IMG/VR virus record: IMGVR_UViG_3300028024_000015
Location: 1-41,523 of that record
DNA: 41,523 nt
Origin: a virus
Strand: one strand, 5' to 3'
Below are positions 1-7,216 of the stretch, in pieces (within the stretch, counting starts at the first letter, position 1; every line of letters begins with the position of its first letter). The notes under the pieces are model-generated. The model saw only the letters and a program-made list of their open reading frames with translations, ran no database searches and was not told where the DNA came from. The translations under genes and the position numbers were made by a program.

Positions 1-304
1 AGAACAGATTTGCGAGTGCGGCGCTTGCGGCGGCTGAATTAGCAGCGGACGTCGCAATCCCCGCTTCCGTGGTAGCCGTTTCGGCTGCTGTAGTCGCTTC
101 ACCTGCGGCTGATGTGGCGGTGCCAGCCGATCCCGAGGCAGACGATGCAGCAGCAGTGGCGATACCAGCCTCAGTCGTCGCCGTCGCCGCACTAGCACTA
201 GCACTCGCCACCGCCTGCGTGATCTGCTGATTCACGGCAGCGCTGAGCGAGCCTAGCTGGATGACTTTGGTCTGTCCGTTGACCGTGATTGAAAGGGCGC
301 TCAA
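1..304 (-). CDS. Tail fibre protein, N-terminal part (runs off the left edge)
   Basis: The reading frame is open from a TTG at 304-302 to the window edge, about 101 codons. The start overlaps the stop of the upstream gene (TTGA), and AGGTGA lies a few bases before it; no ATG or GTG gives a longer open frame here. The first 30 residues look like an attachment domain (SITVNGQTKVIQLGSLSAA). Beyond that the sequence is almost pure Ala/Ser/Thr/Gly/Glu with a repeating A-x-x-A-x-T pattern (TEAGIATAAA occurs twice in closely similar form). Such A/S/T-rich repeats are typical of the trimeric shaft of phage tail fibres, where they form coiled-coil or collagen-like rods. Function and start codon are inferred; the C-terminal receptor-binding part is outside the window. 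Confidence 0.6.
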   Translation of the reverse strand, partial: MSALSITVNGQTKVIQLGSLSAAVNQQITQAVASASASAATATTEAGIATAAASSASGSAGTATSAAGEATTAAETATTEAGIATSAANSAAASAALANLF

Positions 305-729
305 ATCGTCACCTGCGGATCAAGAGAAACAGAGCCCTCAACCAGATAGCCAACTTCGCCAGCCGGATCGGTAAATTGAAGGTCATAGACGCCGAGCGCA
401 TAGACTCGAGCGCCGCCCGATAGCGAAGTGCCGGGAAGTGGCAGGCCGGATGGAGCGAGTGCCGCCGTATCAGCGTGAGCGAAAATTAGCTCGATCGTGC
501 CAGCGGTTCCGCCAAGTACGATGCGGCTACCGGTCGTGTCTGCGCTATCCAGCGTGAGCAATGCGATAGGGCTCGAAGCGTAGGCCCGGATCGTGAGCTT
601 CATGTGGTAGCCGGTCAGGTCGATCGGCGCACCGTTGTCGTCGGTCCACGTCATCGTGGGCGACCAGTCCGAGCCTTGCTTGATCACGAAAGACCAGTTC
701 GCGACGCCTGAGTTGGTCGTAGTCGCCAT
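301..729 (-). CDS. Tail-associated beta-sandwich protein (unknown role)
   Basis: This 142-aa protein has a good ribosome site (AAAGGAATC before the ATG). The sequence FVIKQGSDWSPTMTWTDDNGAPIDLTGY is followed by alternating hydrophobic strands. That resembles the small beta-sandwich modules found at the start of many phage tail-fibre or baseplate-attached proteins (LtfC/BppU-like). I do not recognise a catalytic motif. It sits between the endolysin gene and the tail fibre gene, overlapping the latter's TTG start, so a role in fibre attachment is the likely reading. Assignment to a named family is tentative. Confidence 0.6.
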   Translation of the reverse strand: MATTTNSGVANWSFVIKQGSDWSPTMTWTDDNGAPIDLTGYHMKLTIRAYASSPIALLTLDSADTTGSRIVLGGTAGTIELIFAHADTAALAPSGLPLPGTSLSGGARVYALGVYDLQFTDPAGEVGYLVEGSVSLDPQVTI

Positions 730-773
730 GATTCCTTTGGGCGTTGATATTTGTGGGGCGGGTAAAATCGCTT

Positions 774-1238
774 TTATGCGCCCGACAGATTAGTTGGCGC
801 GAGGAACAATTCGCGCTCGACAGCACGCCGCTTGATCAGCCCCGGCATGACCTTGCCTTTAGCTTTGTTCCAACGCGGAAGCTGGTCCGCCGCCGCCGCG
901 AAGTTGCCCGCATTCAGAAGGCGAAGCAGCGTGGACGATCGGAAATTGCTGGCGCCCACGTTAAAAACGAAATCTACGAGCGAGTCGAACTGGTTCTGAT
1001 TGAGATGAACGTGAACCAATGAGTTGACGATCTGAGCGGAGCGCGCAAGGTCATACTCGAGCCATTTGTCCGCTTGCGCCTGCGTAACAGTCATCCCCGG
1101 CTTGACGTCTGGACCTGTGTGGCCGAAGCCAGCGGTCCAAGGTTCGCCGCCAGTTGCCGGGTCGGGATAGACCTTGAGAATGCAGCCTTCCATTGATTTG
1201 GTCAGCGCAACGCCAGCGGGGGAGACTTGCATGCTCAT
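774..1238 (-). CDS. Endolysin, GH24 (T4-type) lysozyme
   Basis: This 154-aa muramidase cuts the beta-1,4 bond between MurNAc and GlcNAc in peptidoglycan at the end of infection. With the start at the ATG at 1238, the family residues are E17 in KSMEGC, D26 in YPDP and T35 in PWTAGFGHT, matching the Glu-(x8)-Asp-...-Thr arrangement of GH24 lysozymes. The later Q-F-D-S-L-V-D-F-x-F-N-V-G motif is also typical. A TTG two codons earlier is possible, but AAGGA is spaced correctly for the ATG and would abut the TTG. No signal peptide or SAR-type membrane anchor is visible, so a holin is needed; the membrane protein immediately upstream is the candidate. Confidence 0.93.
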   Translation of the reverse strand: MSMQVSPAGVALTKSMEGCILKVYPDPATGGEPWTAGFGHTGPDVKPGMTVTQAQADKWLEYDLARSAQIVNSLVHVHLNQNQFDSLVDFVFNVGASNFRSSTLLRLLNAGNFAAAADQLPRWNKAKGKVMPGLIKRRAVERELFLAPTNLSGA

Positions 1239-1240
1239 GG

Positions 1241-1516
1241 TCAATCCTTGTCAACCTTCCTGCGAAGGCGGTCATCGAATTTCGTATCCATCTGTTCAAG
1301 CTTGGCGAAAACGGCATTGATCGAATCACTGAGCCGATCAATAGCCTTCTCAAGCGCGCTTGATGTGACGTAGGTCTGTGCACAATGCAGCTTGAACGCC
1401 GCAAGGTCTTTTTCATTCGCCTCTACGCGCGCATGAATCAGGCGGAACGTCCACCAAGCGACTGTGCCAATCGCGGTCGCCACTGCGCCGCTAACGTAGA
1501 GAACCGTGCTGTCCAT
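1241..1516 (-). CDS. Putative holin (one membrane helix plus coiled coil)
   Basis: This 91-aa protein has one strongly hydrophobic segment at about residues 5-25 (LYVSGAVATAIGTVAWWTF). A charged helix rich in heptad-like spacing follows (about 30-91), ending RLRRKVDKD. A small membrane protein whose stop lies 2 bp from a GH24 endolysin start is most simply a holin. A spanin component or a membrane-tethered accessory lysis factor is an alternative. It is not recognisably homologous to a named holin class, so the call rests on context and topology. GGGA precedes the ATG. Confidence 0.6.
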   Translation of the reverse strand: MDSTVLYVSGAVATAIGTVAWWTFRLIHARVEANEKDLAAFKLHCAQTYVTSSALEKAIDRLSDSINAVFAKLEQMDTKFDDRLRRKVDKD

Positions 1517-1530
1517 GAAAATCCCGGATG

Positions 1531-1556
1531 AAAATGAAAAGCCCTCCGTAGAGGGC
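1531..1556 (-). terminator. Rho-independent terminator, leftward
   Basis: A 6-bp perfect stem (GCCCTC/GAGGGC on the minus strand) is closed by a UACG tetraloop, and TTTTCATTTTC follows it on the minus strand. It would stop leftward transcripts coming from the tail-fibre region just before the holin gene. This implies that the lysis genes need antitermination, read-through or a start of their own. It also lies beside the divergent higB promoter. Confidence 0.75.
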
Positions 1557-1577
1557 CAAATAATTTGTTGATATTGC

Positions 1578-1606
1578 TTGACGATACTATCCCTACGCGA
1601 TACTAT
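1578..1606 (+). promoter_or_regulatory. higBA promoter with two GATA-c-TATC operators
   Basis: The -35 box is TTGACG (1578-1583), the spacer is 17 bp, and the -10 box is TACTAT (1601-1606). The 9-bp near-palindrome GATACTATC occurs twice, at 1583-1591 and 1599-1607, 16 bp apart, so that the copies flank the spacer and cover the -10. Pairs of short dyads over the promoter are the usual arrangement for autorepression by a HigA-type antitoxin. The predicted transcript start falls at about 1612-1614, at the higB start codon. Confidence 0.75.
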
Positions 1607-1613
1607 CTTCTAC

Positions 1614-1892
1614 ATGATCTCGAACTTCAAATGCCCCGACACCTCAGCGATGTTCGCTGGCAAGCGGATCGCCCGTTTCGCCAACATCGAAACTGTCGCA
1701 ATGCGCAAACTGGCAATGCTGAACCGCGCAGCAAGCGTGAATGATCTGTGCGTTCCGCCGAACAACCGCCTTGAGGCACTTAAGGGCGACCGGAAGGGGC
1801 AGTTCAGCATCCGCATTAACGGACAATGGCGCGTCTGCTTCCGGTTCGAAAACGGGAACGCTTTTGACGTCGAGATTGTTGACTATCACTGA
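1614..1892 (+). CDS. higB: HigB-type toxin (RelE/ParE superfamily)
   Basis: This 92-aa protein begins at the ATG at 1614 (ISNFKCPDTSAMF). It has the hallmark HigB core: a central RLEALKGDRKG, then SIRINGQWRVCFRF and the C-terminal VEIVDYH. HigB proteins are ribosome-dependent mRNA endonucleases that inhibit translation and are neutralised by HigA. The toxin-first gene order is characteristic of higBA. No Shine-Dalgarno sequence precedes the ATG, and the -10 box ends only 7 bp upstream, so the message is probably leaderless. The frame stays open upstream of this ATG, but the homology begins here. The pair may stabilise the prophage or act in phage defence. Confidence 0.92.
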   Translation: MISNFKCPDTSAMFAGKRIARFANIETVAMRKLAMLNRAASVNDLCVPPNNRLEALKGDRKGQFSIRINGQWRVCFRFENGNAFDVEIVDYH

Positions 1893-1905
1893 ACGGAGAA
1901 ACATC

Positions 1906-2208
1906 ATGACGCGAGAAGTCATGTACCCAACGCCAGGAGAAATTCTGCAAGAGGAATTTCTCGGGCCGATGGGGATTACCGCCTACCGCCTCGCCAAGGA
2001 TATTGGCGTGCAGCAAGGGCGCATTAGCGAGATCATCGCTGGTACGCGCGCAATCACGGTCGATACGGGTCTGCGCCTGTCGCGCTATTTCGGCGTGAAC
2101 GACGAATTCTGGACCGGGCTTCAACTGGACCGCGACACGGCAATGGCGAGGGATTCGCTCGCCGCTGTGCTTGACAAAATCCCGCGCGCGCATCCTGCCG
2201 CAGCCTGA
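1906..2208 (+). CDS. higA: HigA-type antitoxin (XRE helix-turn-helix)
   Basis: This 100-aa protein starts at the ATG at 1906 behind GGAGAA, 13 bp after the higB stop. TPGEILQEEFLGPMGITAYRLAKDIGV begins the XRE-type helix-turn-helix, and IxxGTRAITVDTGLRLSRYFG is the classic HigA continuation (DNA-recognition helix and dimer face). FWTGLQLDRDTAMAR follows at the C-terminus. It binds and neutralises HigB and represses the operon through sites overlapping the promoter, probably the two GATACTATC dyads. Starts further upstream inside higB are open but lack homology and a ribosome site. Confidence 0.93.
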   Translation: MTREVMYPTPGEILQEEFLGPMGITAYRLAKDIGVQQGRISEIIAGTRAITVDTGLRLSRYFGVNDEFWTGLQLDRDTAMARDSLAAVLDKIPRAHPAAA

Positions 2209-2217
2209 CCGCATTGT

Positions 2218-2246
2218 TTTTGCGTCGCCTCGGGCTCTGCTAGAAT
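2218..2246 (+). promoter_or_regulatory. Extended -10 promoter of the glycosyltransferase unit
   Basis: TGCTAGAAT (2238-2246) contains an extended -10 (TGn) joined to TAGAAT. A weak -35-like TTTTGC lies 17 bp upstream (2218-2223). The ATG of the glycosyltransferase follows at 2268 behind GGGGGAAAC. This would let the cargo gene be expressed independently of the phage late programme, as for a lysogenic-conversion gene. Confidence 0.5.
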
Positions 2247-2267
2247 CGCGGCAAATTTGGGGGAAAC

Positions 2268-3293
2268 ATGAATCTGAAAACAATCAAGGCTCCGAGGCCC
2301 ACGGTCGTCGTCATCATCCCGTTTTACAACGGGGCCGACTGGGTGGAGCGCGCGATCAGGAGCGTCGTGGCGCAGACCGTTCAGCCCGACGAATTCATTA
2401 TCGTCAACGACGGATCGAAGCCTGAAGAGCGTGCGGCGCTGGGGCGACTCGCTGAAAACTATCCGTTCAGCATCATTGACAAAGAGAACGGCGGACAGGG
2501 ATCAGCACGCAATGCTGGCGTGTCCGCATCAACGTCGGACTTCATCTGCTTTCTGGATCAGGATGATTTCTATCTTGAGAACCATATCGACGTGCTAACG
2601 CGGAACATCCCGCGCGATGATTGCCGGTTTGGATTTGTGTATGCGGACCTTTACGAAGCAGATGGAGACGGCAACGTGGTTCGGATGGGCATGATAAAAG
2701 ACCATGCCACGCACCCGAAGCGAAACATTACCGATCTGCTTCGCAATGACATGTTCGTGTTGCCTTCAGCGTCGCTCATATCCCGCAAGGCTTTTGAAGC
2801 CGTTGGCGGCTTCGATCCTCAGTTTATGGGCTACGAGGACGATGATCTGTTCATGCGCCTGTTCCGCAAAGGGTACTCGCATCGCTTCATTGATAAGCCG
2901 GTGACGGTGTGGTGCATACACCCGGAAAGCACGTCATACGGAATCCGTATGGTTCGAAGCAGATTCAGATATTTCAAAAAACTCGCCGGGCTTTTCCCTG
3001 ACGATCCCACAAAGTCACGTTTTTACTTCAGGGACTGCCTCGTTCCTCGATTCGGCCAGGAATTCATCAAGGGCGCCGCCAAGGCTGTCAAGGCCGGATC
3101 GCCCAACCAGGATGAACTGGTGCAAATACTGGTTGAGTATTCCGAAATCGTCGCGTCCAATCCAAGCATCGATAACCGCTACAAGAAGCGCTTGCGTCTC
3201 ATGGCGTGGGCGCTTTCCTCGTGCCCGCGCGGACTGCTGCTGACCGCCCGGAAAATGACCGGCCTTCCGTTTGTCAGAAGGTTTATTGCATAA
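2268..3293 (+). CDS. Family 2 glycosyltransferase (GT-A fold)
   Basis: This 341-aa enzyme is probably cytoplasmic and transfers a sugar from a nucleotide-sugar donor to a surface glycan. The N-terminal Rossmann-like region VVVIIPFYNGADWVERAIRSV (about 14-34), IIVNDGS (44-50) and the metal-binding DxD-type motif LDQDD (96-100) identify the GT2 family. GGFDPQFMGYEDDDLFMRLF later in the protein matches the acceptor/catalytic-base region (ED motif). There is no membrane span. In phages such genes commonly modify the host O-antigen or capsule and so exclude competing phages. The target here is unknown. It lies on the strand opposite to the late genes and has its own promoter. Confidence 0.9.
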   Translation: MNLKTIKAPRPTVVVIIPFYNGADWVERAIRSVVAQTVQPDEFIIVNDGSKPEERAALGRLAENYPFSIIDKENGGQGSARNAGVSASTSDFICFLDQDDFYLENHIDVLTRNIPRDDCRFGFVYADLYEADGDGNVVRMGMIKDHATHPKRNITDLLRNDMFVLPSASLISRKAFEAVGGFDPQFMGYEDDDLFMRLFRKGYSHRFIDKPVTVWCIHPESTSYGIRMVRSRFRYFKKLAGLFPDDPTKSRFYFRDCLVPRFGQEFIKGAAKAVKAGSPNQDELVQILVEYSEIVASNPSIDNRYKKRLRLMAWALSSCPRGLLLTARKMTGLPFVRRFIA

Positions 3294-3304
3294 AGGAGGT
3301 AACG

Positions 3305-3559
3305 ATGGAATCGCTTGAAAGCATGTTGAAGGAGCTCGGTGCGGTGACGATCCGCTATGCGGCTGGGATGTATCAAGCCGATAGCGGATTCGTTCTGTCT
3401 CGCGGGGAATCGGCACCGGCCGCCACTGTCGAGGCGGCCGTCTGGAATGCGCTGCTGCTGAAGCGGGATATCGATGAGTTTGTGCGTCATTCATCCCAAT
3501 TACCCGCCACCCGCCGCATTGGTGCCACCGGAGAAATCCCGACTGCCGGGCAGGATTAG
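3305..3559 (+). CDS. Small protein coupled to the glycosyltransferase (unknown)
   Basis: This 84-aa protein follows a near-perfect Shine-Dalgarno sequence (AAGGAGGT, 3293-3300) that overlaps the glycosyltransferase stop. Its ATG at 3305 is therefore well supported and the two genes form an operon. The sequence is soluble and mixed alpha/beta, with an amphipathic start (MESLESMLKELGA) and ATVEAAVWNALLLKRDIDEF near the middle. I do not recognise the family. It could be an accessory to the glycosyltransferase or unrelated cargo. The C-terminal 20 residues are disordered in character (Pro/Thr/Gly). Confidence 0.75.
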   Translation: MESLESMLKELGAVTIRYAAGMYQADSGFVLSRGESAPAATVEAAVWNALLLKRDIDEFVRHSSQLPATRRIGATGEIPTAGQD

Positions 3560-3605
3560 GCTGACCGTCTCCAGGCTGCCAATCGTGCGCAGACTGGTAG
3601 CGTAG

Positions 3606-5636
3606 TTAATCAGAGTTGCATACCGAACCCAGGCAGTTTCCGGAGCCGTTATTGCTGACGTTCGTGTTGTTGTTGAAGTACGAATTCGCCTGAACGTTCA
3701 CGCCCGATGCGGCAGTGTCCAGATAGATCGCCGGGGCCATATATCGGAACACGTTGCCGCTGATAACGCCCCCTACGCCGAATGTGTTGTTGACGTAAAT
3801 GCCCTGCGCGCTACCCTGCGTCGGAGCGTTGACGTTCTGAAACGTATTCCCGATGTACGAGAAAAGCACGGCGGCGCTGTTGTAAATCCCGACGTTGCCA
3901 GCAGTGTTGAAAATGATGAAGAGGTTGTGCGCCACCATCAGATTCTGGTACTGCGACAAAATCCTGATACCTACCAGAGAGGCGAACTGGCTATTGACGA
4001 TAGTCAGTTGGTCCATTCCGGTCTCGCCGGCTGGAACGTAAATTCCCGAATAACTCTGCGCCGTGAAGTTGCACTGATTGACCGTCACGCCTTGCGTGTA
4101 CGTACCAAGAATCAGGCCACTCGCCATCGAGTAGAAGTTGCTCTCGGAGAAGTTATACTGCACTCCTGGCGCGGTGCTCGTGCTGTTGATCGTTACACCT
4201 GCTCCCAGCTGTGCCGTGCTCCCGATAATATTCATCCCCCGGAAGTTGACATTGGAAATCTGGTTCAGAACAATGCCGTTACTCCAGTAGTTCGACTGGA
4301 AGTAACCGTCCGATCCTCGAATCGTGACGTCCGTGATATCGGAGAGCGCCGTGGGAGCCGGGTTAGGAATCGTCGTGGCAAGCTGCGCGGCGACAATGGC
4401 TGCGCCGCCCGCACCAGCCCCCGTCGTAGTCAATGCCAGATTGCGGATATGAAAACTCGTGGCAGTCCCGGAAGACGAGGACGAGCCTTGCAGCGAGAGA
4501 GCAATGCCGTTGATACCGGATGCGAACTGCAATTCCGTGGTATCGGCACCAGCCCCCAGAATGCTGATAGAGCCTGCCGACGCCGGGAATGAATACGTGA
4601 TCTGGCTAGTGAATTTCCAGAGTCCCGGCCCGAAGTAGATGCAGGCCTTGCTAGTCGGAGACGCCGCAATGGCCGCCGTCGCCGCCGTCGAGTTGTCGCG
4701 AACGCCAGTATTGTCGCCACCGAAGTCGGCTACATTCTGGCAATTGCTAGGAACGATTCCTTTTCCGGTCGAGGTGACATACCATCCGTTGCCTGACCCA
4801 TTCGAGACGACGGTGACAGTCTGCCCAGGAGGAACATATAGCGTATTGGCAGACGTGCTGGCGGCGTTGATGATGACTTCAGCAGCATTACCCTTGATCG
4901 TCCCGCCAGTCACACCCCCCATGAATGTCATGGTGGAACCGAACGTGACGCCAGATAGAGCGGGCAACGTCGCAATAGCTGCACTTGCCTGGAATTGCGC
5001 TGTACCTCCAAGTTGTGAGGTTGTCAGCGTCGTATTCGCAGCGATCGCAATGATGTTTGATTGCTGATATGCAAACCCTTTCGATGCCAGAAAAGCAGTG
5101 GTCGCGACCTTCGTGGAGTTATCACCAGCGGTCGGCGTGGGCGCGGTCGCTGACGTCGTGGCCGCTAAGGTTGTGGTAGTCACGCCCTGAGCCGAGATAG
5201 CGCCAGTAAAAGTCGCGCCCGTCAGCGAAGCGGAATTCGTATAGCAGGTGAATCCGGTGCCGCTAGTCCATTGCAGCGCGCTCGTAGACGTCGAGCAGGA
5301 CGGCATCGCGAAAGCGGTAGGGGATGCGCTAGAGCCGGTTGCGTTGGCAATGACGCTATTCGCCGCCTGCGCCGCCAAAGCCGAAATCGTGACGAGGCCG
5401 GTTGCGGTAAAGCTGCCAGTGAACGTCGGTGACGCGATGGTGGGAGTCGTCAGTGCGGGCGAGCTAGACAGCACCACGGAGCCGGTTCCCGTAGACGTAG
5501 ACGCGCCCGTACCGCCATTTTCCGGCGTAAGCGGATTTTGTAGCGTCAGCGAATTGAACGTCGGCGATGGGTATGTCTGCGCCAGCGCCGGGAATGCCAA
5601 CAGGGCCGTCGCAAGAGCGGTGATGAGCTTTTTCAT
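3606..5636 (-). CDS. Tailspike/tail fibre with Sec signal peptide and beta-helix
   Basis: This 676-aa protein begins with a textbook Sec signal peptide (MKKLITALATALLAFPALA, cleavage predicted after residue 19), which is unusual for a virion protein. Residues about 85-131 form a module with C114 and C131, also found twice in the 432-aa fibre at 9612-10910. Residues 166-187 (GDNSTKVATTAFLA) are a common tail-fibre motif. From about 298 on, VADFGGDNTGVRDNSTA opens a right-handed parallel beta-helix of the pectate-lyase/tailspike type, with many Asn/Ser-rich coils running to the end. It may bind or depolymerise a host polysaccharide. Catalytic residues cannot be assigned. GGAAG precedes the ATG closely. 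Confidence 0.8.
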   Translation of the reverse strand: MKKLITALATALLAFPALAQTYPSPTFNSLTLQNPLTPENGGTGASTSTGTGSVVLSSSPALTTPTIASPTFTGSFTATGLVTISALAAQAANSVIANATGSSASPTAFAMPSCSTSTSALQWTSGTGFTCYTNSASLTGATFTGAISAQGVTTTTLAATTSATAPTPTAGDNSTKVATTAFLASKGFAYQQSNIIAIAANTTLTTSQLGGTAQFQASAAIATLPALSGVTFGSTMTFMGGVTGGTIKGNAAEVIINAASTSANTLYVPPGQTVTVVSNGSGNGWYVTSTGKGIVPSNCQNVADFGGDNTGVRDNSTAATAAIAASPTSKACIYFGPGLWKFTSQITYSFPASAGSISILGAGADTTELQFASGINGIALSLQGSSSSSGTATSFHIRNLALTTTGAGAGGAAIVAAQLATTIPNPAPTALSDITDVTIRGSDGYFQSNYWSNGIVLNQISNVNFRGMNIIGSTAQLGAGVTINSTSTAPGVQYNFSESNFYSMASGLILGTYTQGVTVNQCNFTAQSYSGIYVPAGETGMDQLTIVNSQFASLVGIRILSQYQNLMVAHNLFIIFNTAGNVGIYNSAAVLFSYIGNTFQNVNAPTQGSAQGIYVNNTFGVGGVISGNVFRYMAPAIYLDTAASGVNVQANSYFNNNTNVSNNGSGNCLGSVCNSD

Positions 5637-5647
5637 TTCTTCCAGGC

Positions 5648-5675
5648 AATAAAAAAGCCGCCTCAGTGGGCGGCT
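5648..5675 (-). terminator. Rho-independent terminator, leftward
   Basis: On the minus strand, AGCCGCC and GGCGGCT form a 7-bp stem around a 6-nt loop, followed by TTTTTATT. It lies after the 70-aa gene (5695-5907) and just before the tailspike start, insulating the tailspike gene from the fibre genes upstream. Confidence 0.85.
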
Positions 5676-5694
5676 ATTGATCGGCTATTGCGGG

Positions 5695-5907
5695 TCAACT
5701 TACGCTGACAACCCCATCGTTGTTCCATACGACGCCGGGTGTGGTCGGTGCCATAGTCGGCAGACCAGCAGCCCATGCGGTCGAACTCAGGATGGACGCG
5801 AGATGCGCAAGCGGCATCGAACATTTGGCGAGTTGGCCGTTTTGCATCTGGTAAATCGTGACAAGCTCTTCACCATTGATCGGCTGCGGCAAACCATAAA
5901 TGTGCAT
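5695..5907 (-). CDS. Small tail-fibre partner protein with WNN motif
   Basis: This 70-aa protein starts at the ATG at 5907, one base after the stop of the fibre gene upstream, so it is translationally coupled. It reads MHIYGLPQPINGEELVTIYQ and ends with PGVVWNNDGVVSVS. The C-terminal W-x-N-x-G-x-[IV] motif recurs at the end of the 297-aa baseplate protein (7217-8110), where it occurs twice. Its position suggests a fibre-assembly or virion-decorating role. I do not recognise a named family. Confidence 0.65.
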   Translation of the reverse strand: MHIYGLPQPINGEELVTIYQMQNGQLAKCSMPLAHLASILSSTAWAAGLPTMAPTTPGVVWNNDGVVSVS

Positions 5908-5908
5908 G

Positions 5909-6727
5909 TCAGAATCCAATGGCGAGATACACCAGCGCGAACGTGCCGGATGATTGCGTATAGAGGGACAACTGGACTTGCGAGAGGCCGGAGGGTGCAG
6001 CAGATGGCGCCCCGTCGATCGGGGGGGATGTTCCGCCGAAGCCGGATATATCCCACAAATGGGAATTGGGAAACGGAGTTGGCAAATTGAACGTGCTTGA
6101 AGTGTTCCCAATGCCAGAGGAAATAAGTGCTGCGGTGCCATACTGCACCAGCAGATTCCGCTTTGTGCCCGCGACGATAACCGGGATCTGGAAATAACCG
6201 GTGCCACCGAGCGAGGCGACGAACTGACCAAGGTTCACGGCATTCGTGGAGGTGGTAGCTGCGGCTACGTCGAATTTCTGTGTCGATAGTCCATCCAGCA
6301 ACGCGAAGGTCGCATCGGCCTGTCCGAGCGTAATTGCCTGACCGGAAGCAACGGCGCTCCCAACACCAACCGGATCGTTAAAGGTGTTATTTCCAGTCCA
6401 GGTGTTGTTGTCCGCCAGTTGCCCGAACGATGCCTGCTGACCAGCAGTGGGCGGGCTGAATGCGAAGTCTCCAGTCAGCCATGCGAGCGGCGATGTTCCA
6501 TCCTGTCCGCGCAACACCGACAGCGTTGCGCCAGAGATAGCCGTCGCATAGACAATCTCATAATTCCCACGCGTGGCCGCATCGTTCAGCGTGATAACCA
6601 GCACCTTGCCGGCAGGAATCGATGTCGGAAGATTCTGCGTGCTGGATAGCGTGATTGTCCCCGCGCTATTCGACACCGATCCCGCCAACGTCGTATTCAC
6701 GTTATTTACAAAAGTGAAGATTGTCAT
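5909..6727 (-). CDS. Tail fibre protein
   Basis: This 272-aa protein starts MTIFTFVNNVNTTLAGSVSNSAGTITLSS. The ~90-residue N-terminal domain includes TLNDAATRGNYEIVYATAISGATLSVLRGQDGTSPLAW, a pattern very common in baseplate-proximal fibre proteins. A shaft-like linker (TWTGNNTFNDPVGVGSAV) follows, then a Gly/Ser-rich C-terminal beta domain that probably forms the tip. GGGTGA lies upstream of the ATG. In transcription order it comes after an HNH gene that separates it from the baseplate protein. Exact receptor function is not visible. Confidence 0.8.
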   Translation of the reverse strand: MTIFTFVNNVNTTLAGSVSNSAGTITLSSTQNLPTSIPAGKVLVITLNDAATRGNYEIVYATAISGATLSVLRGQDGTSPLAWLTGDFAFSPPTAGQQASFGQLADNNTWTGNNTFNDPVGVGSAVASGQAITLGQADATFALLDGLSTQKFDVAAATTSTNAVNLGQFVASLGGTGYFQIPVIVAGTKRNLLVQYGTAALISSGIGNTSSTFNLPTPFPNSHLWDISGFGGTSPPIDGAPSAAPSGLSQVQLSLYTQSSGTFALVYLAIGF

Positions 6728-6734
6728 TCTTTAG

Positions 6735-7208
6735 TCACCCGTGATGCGCGAATTCACCATGTAATCGATCAGCCGCCTCACAATATGCGGAGTGCGCTAA
6801 TTCTGGCGTCTCGAAAAACCCAAGATCATGCAAAACGAAATTGCACATGATTCTTGTGTGCCACTTCTTCATGCCTCGATGCCAGTAGACGCCCTTGTAC
6901 CCACTCTTGTTATTGGAGGTCCTTCTTTTATTTCTAAGATTTTCCGCCCTGCTGCAAACCCGAAGATTGGTCCTTCGATTGTCCAATCTTTCGCCGGATA
7001 CATGATCGACATCATTCTTGTCGCCATACTCCAATCCCATGATTGAACGGTGCATCAAAACCAAGGGGCGCTTGTCGCCCCGCCTTCCGGGGCTTGCCCT
7101 GACGGCATATCCATTGTTGTTCAAGCACCATTTGTACTTAGATAAGTCTTCATAGTCCTCGTCATCGACTATGGCGACAGCGCCCTGCGTCAAAGGAATT
7201 TCTTTCAT
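6735..7208 (-). CDS. Homing-type HNH endonuclease with AP2 DNA-binding domain
   Basis: This 157-aa protein has an HNH nuclease core at about residues 50-95: H53, D68-H69 and N77/N81 (VDHVSGERLDNRRTNLR). An AP2-type DNA-binding domain at about 102-150 (SGYKGVYWHRGMKKWHTRI, then LGFFETPELAHSAYCEAAD) gives site recognition. Such free-standing HNH-AP2 genes are selfish elements that cut intergenic or conserved phage DNA and spread by repair. It sits in the 490-bp gap between the baseplate protein and the tail fibre, with its own AAGGT site, and does not appear to interrupt either gene. Confidence 0.92.
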   Translation of the reverse strand: MKEIPLTQGAVAIVDDEDYEDLSKYKWCLNNNGYAVRASPGRRGDKRPLVLMHRSIMGLEYGDKNDVDHVSGERLDNRRTNLRVCSRAENLRNKRRTSNNKSGYKGVYWHRGMKKWHTRIMCNFVLHDLGFFETPELAHSAYCEAADRLHGEFAHHG

Positions 7209-7216
7209 TTTTTACC

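Noticed and set aside
5695-6231. 178-codon frame overlapping the fibre gene, as a nested gene like the methyltransferase case
   Set aside because: Only the last 70 codons look like protein and they begin at an ATG right after the fibre gene's stop. The earlier part is a shadow of the fibre gene.
6735-7208. Intron or intein explanation for the HNH-AP2 gene
   Set aside because: The flanking baseplate and fibre genes have their own starts and stops, so it is a free-standing intergenic gene.
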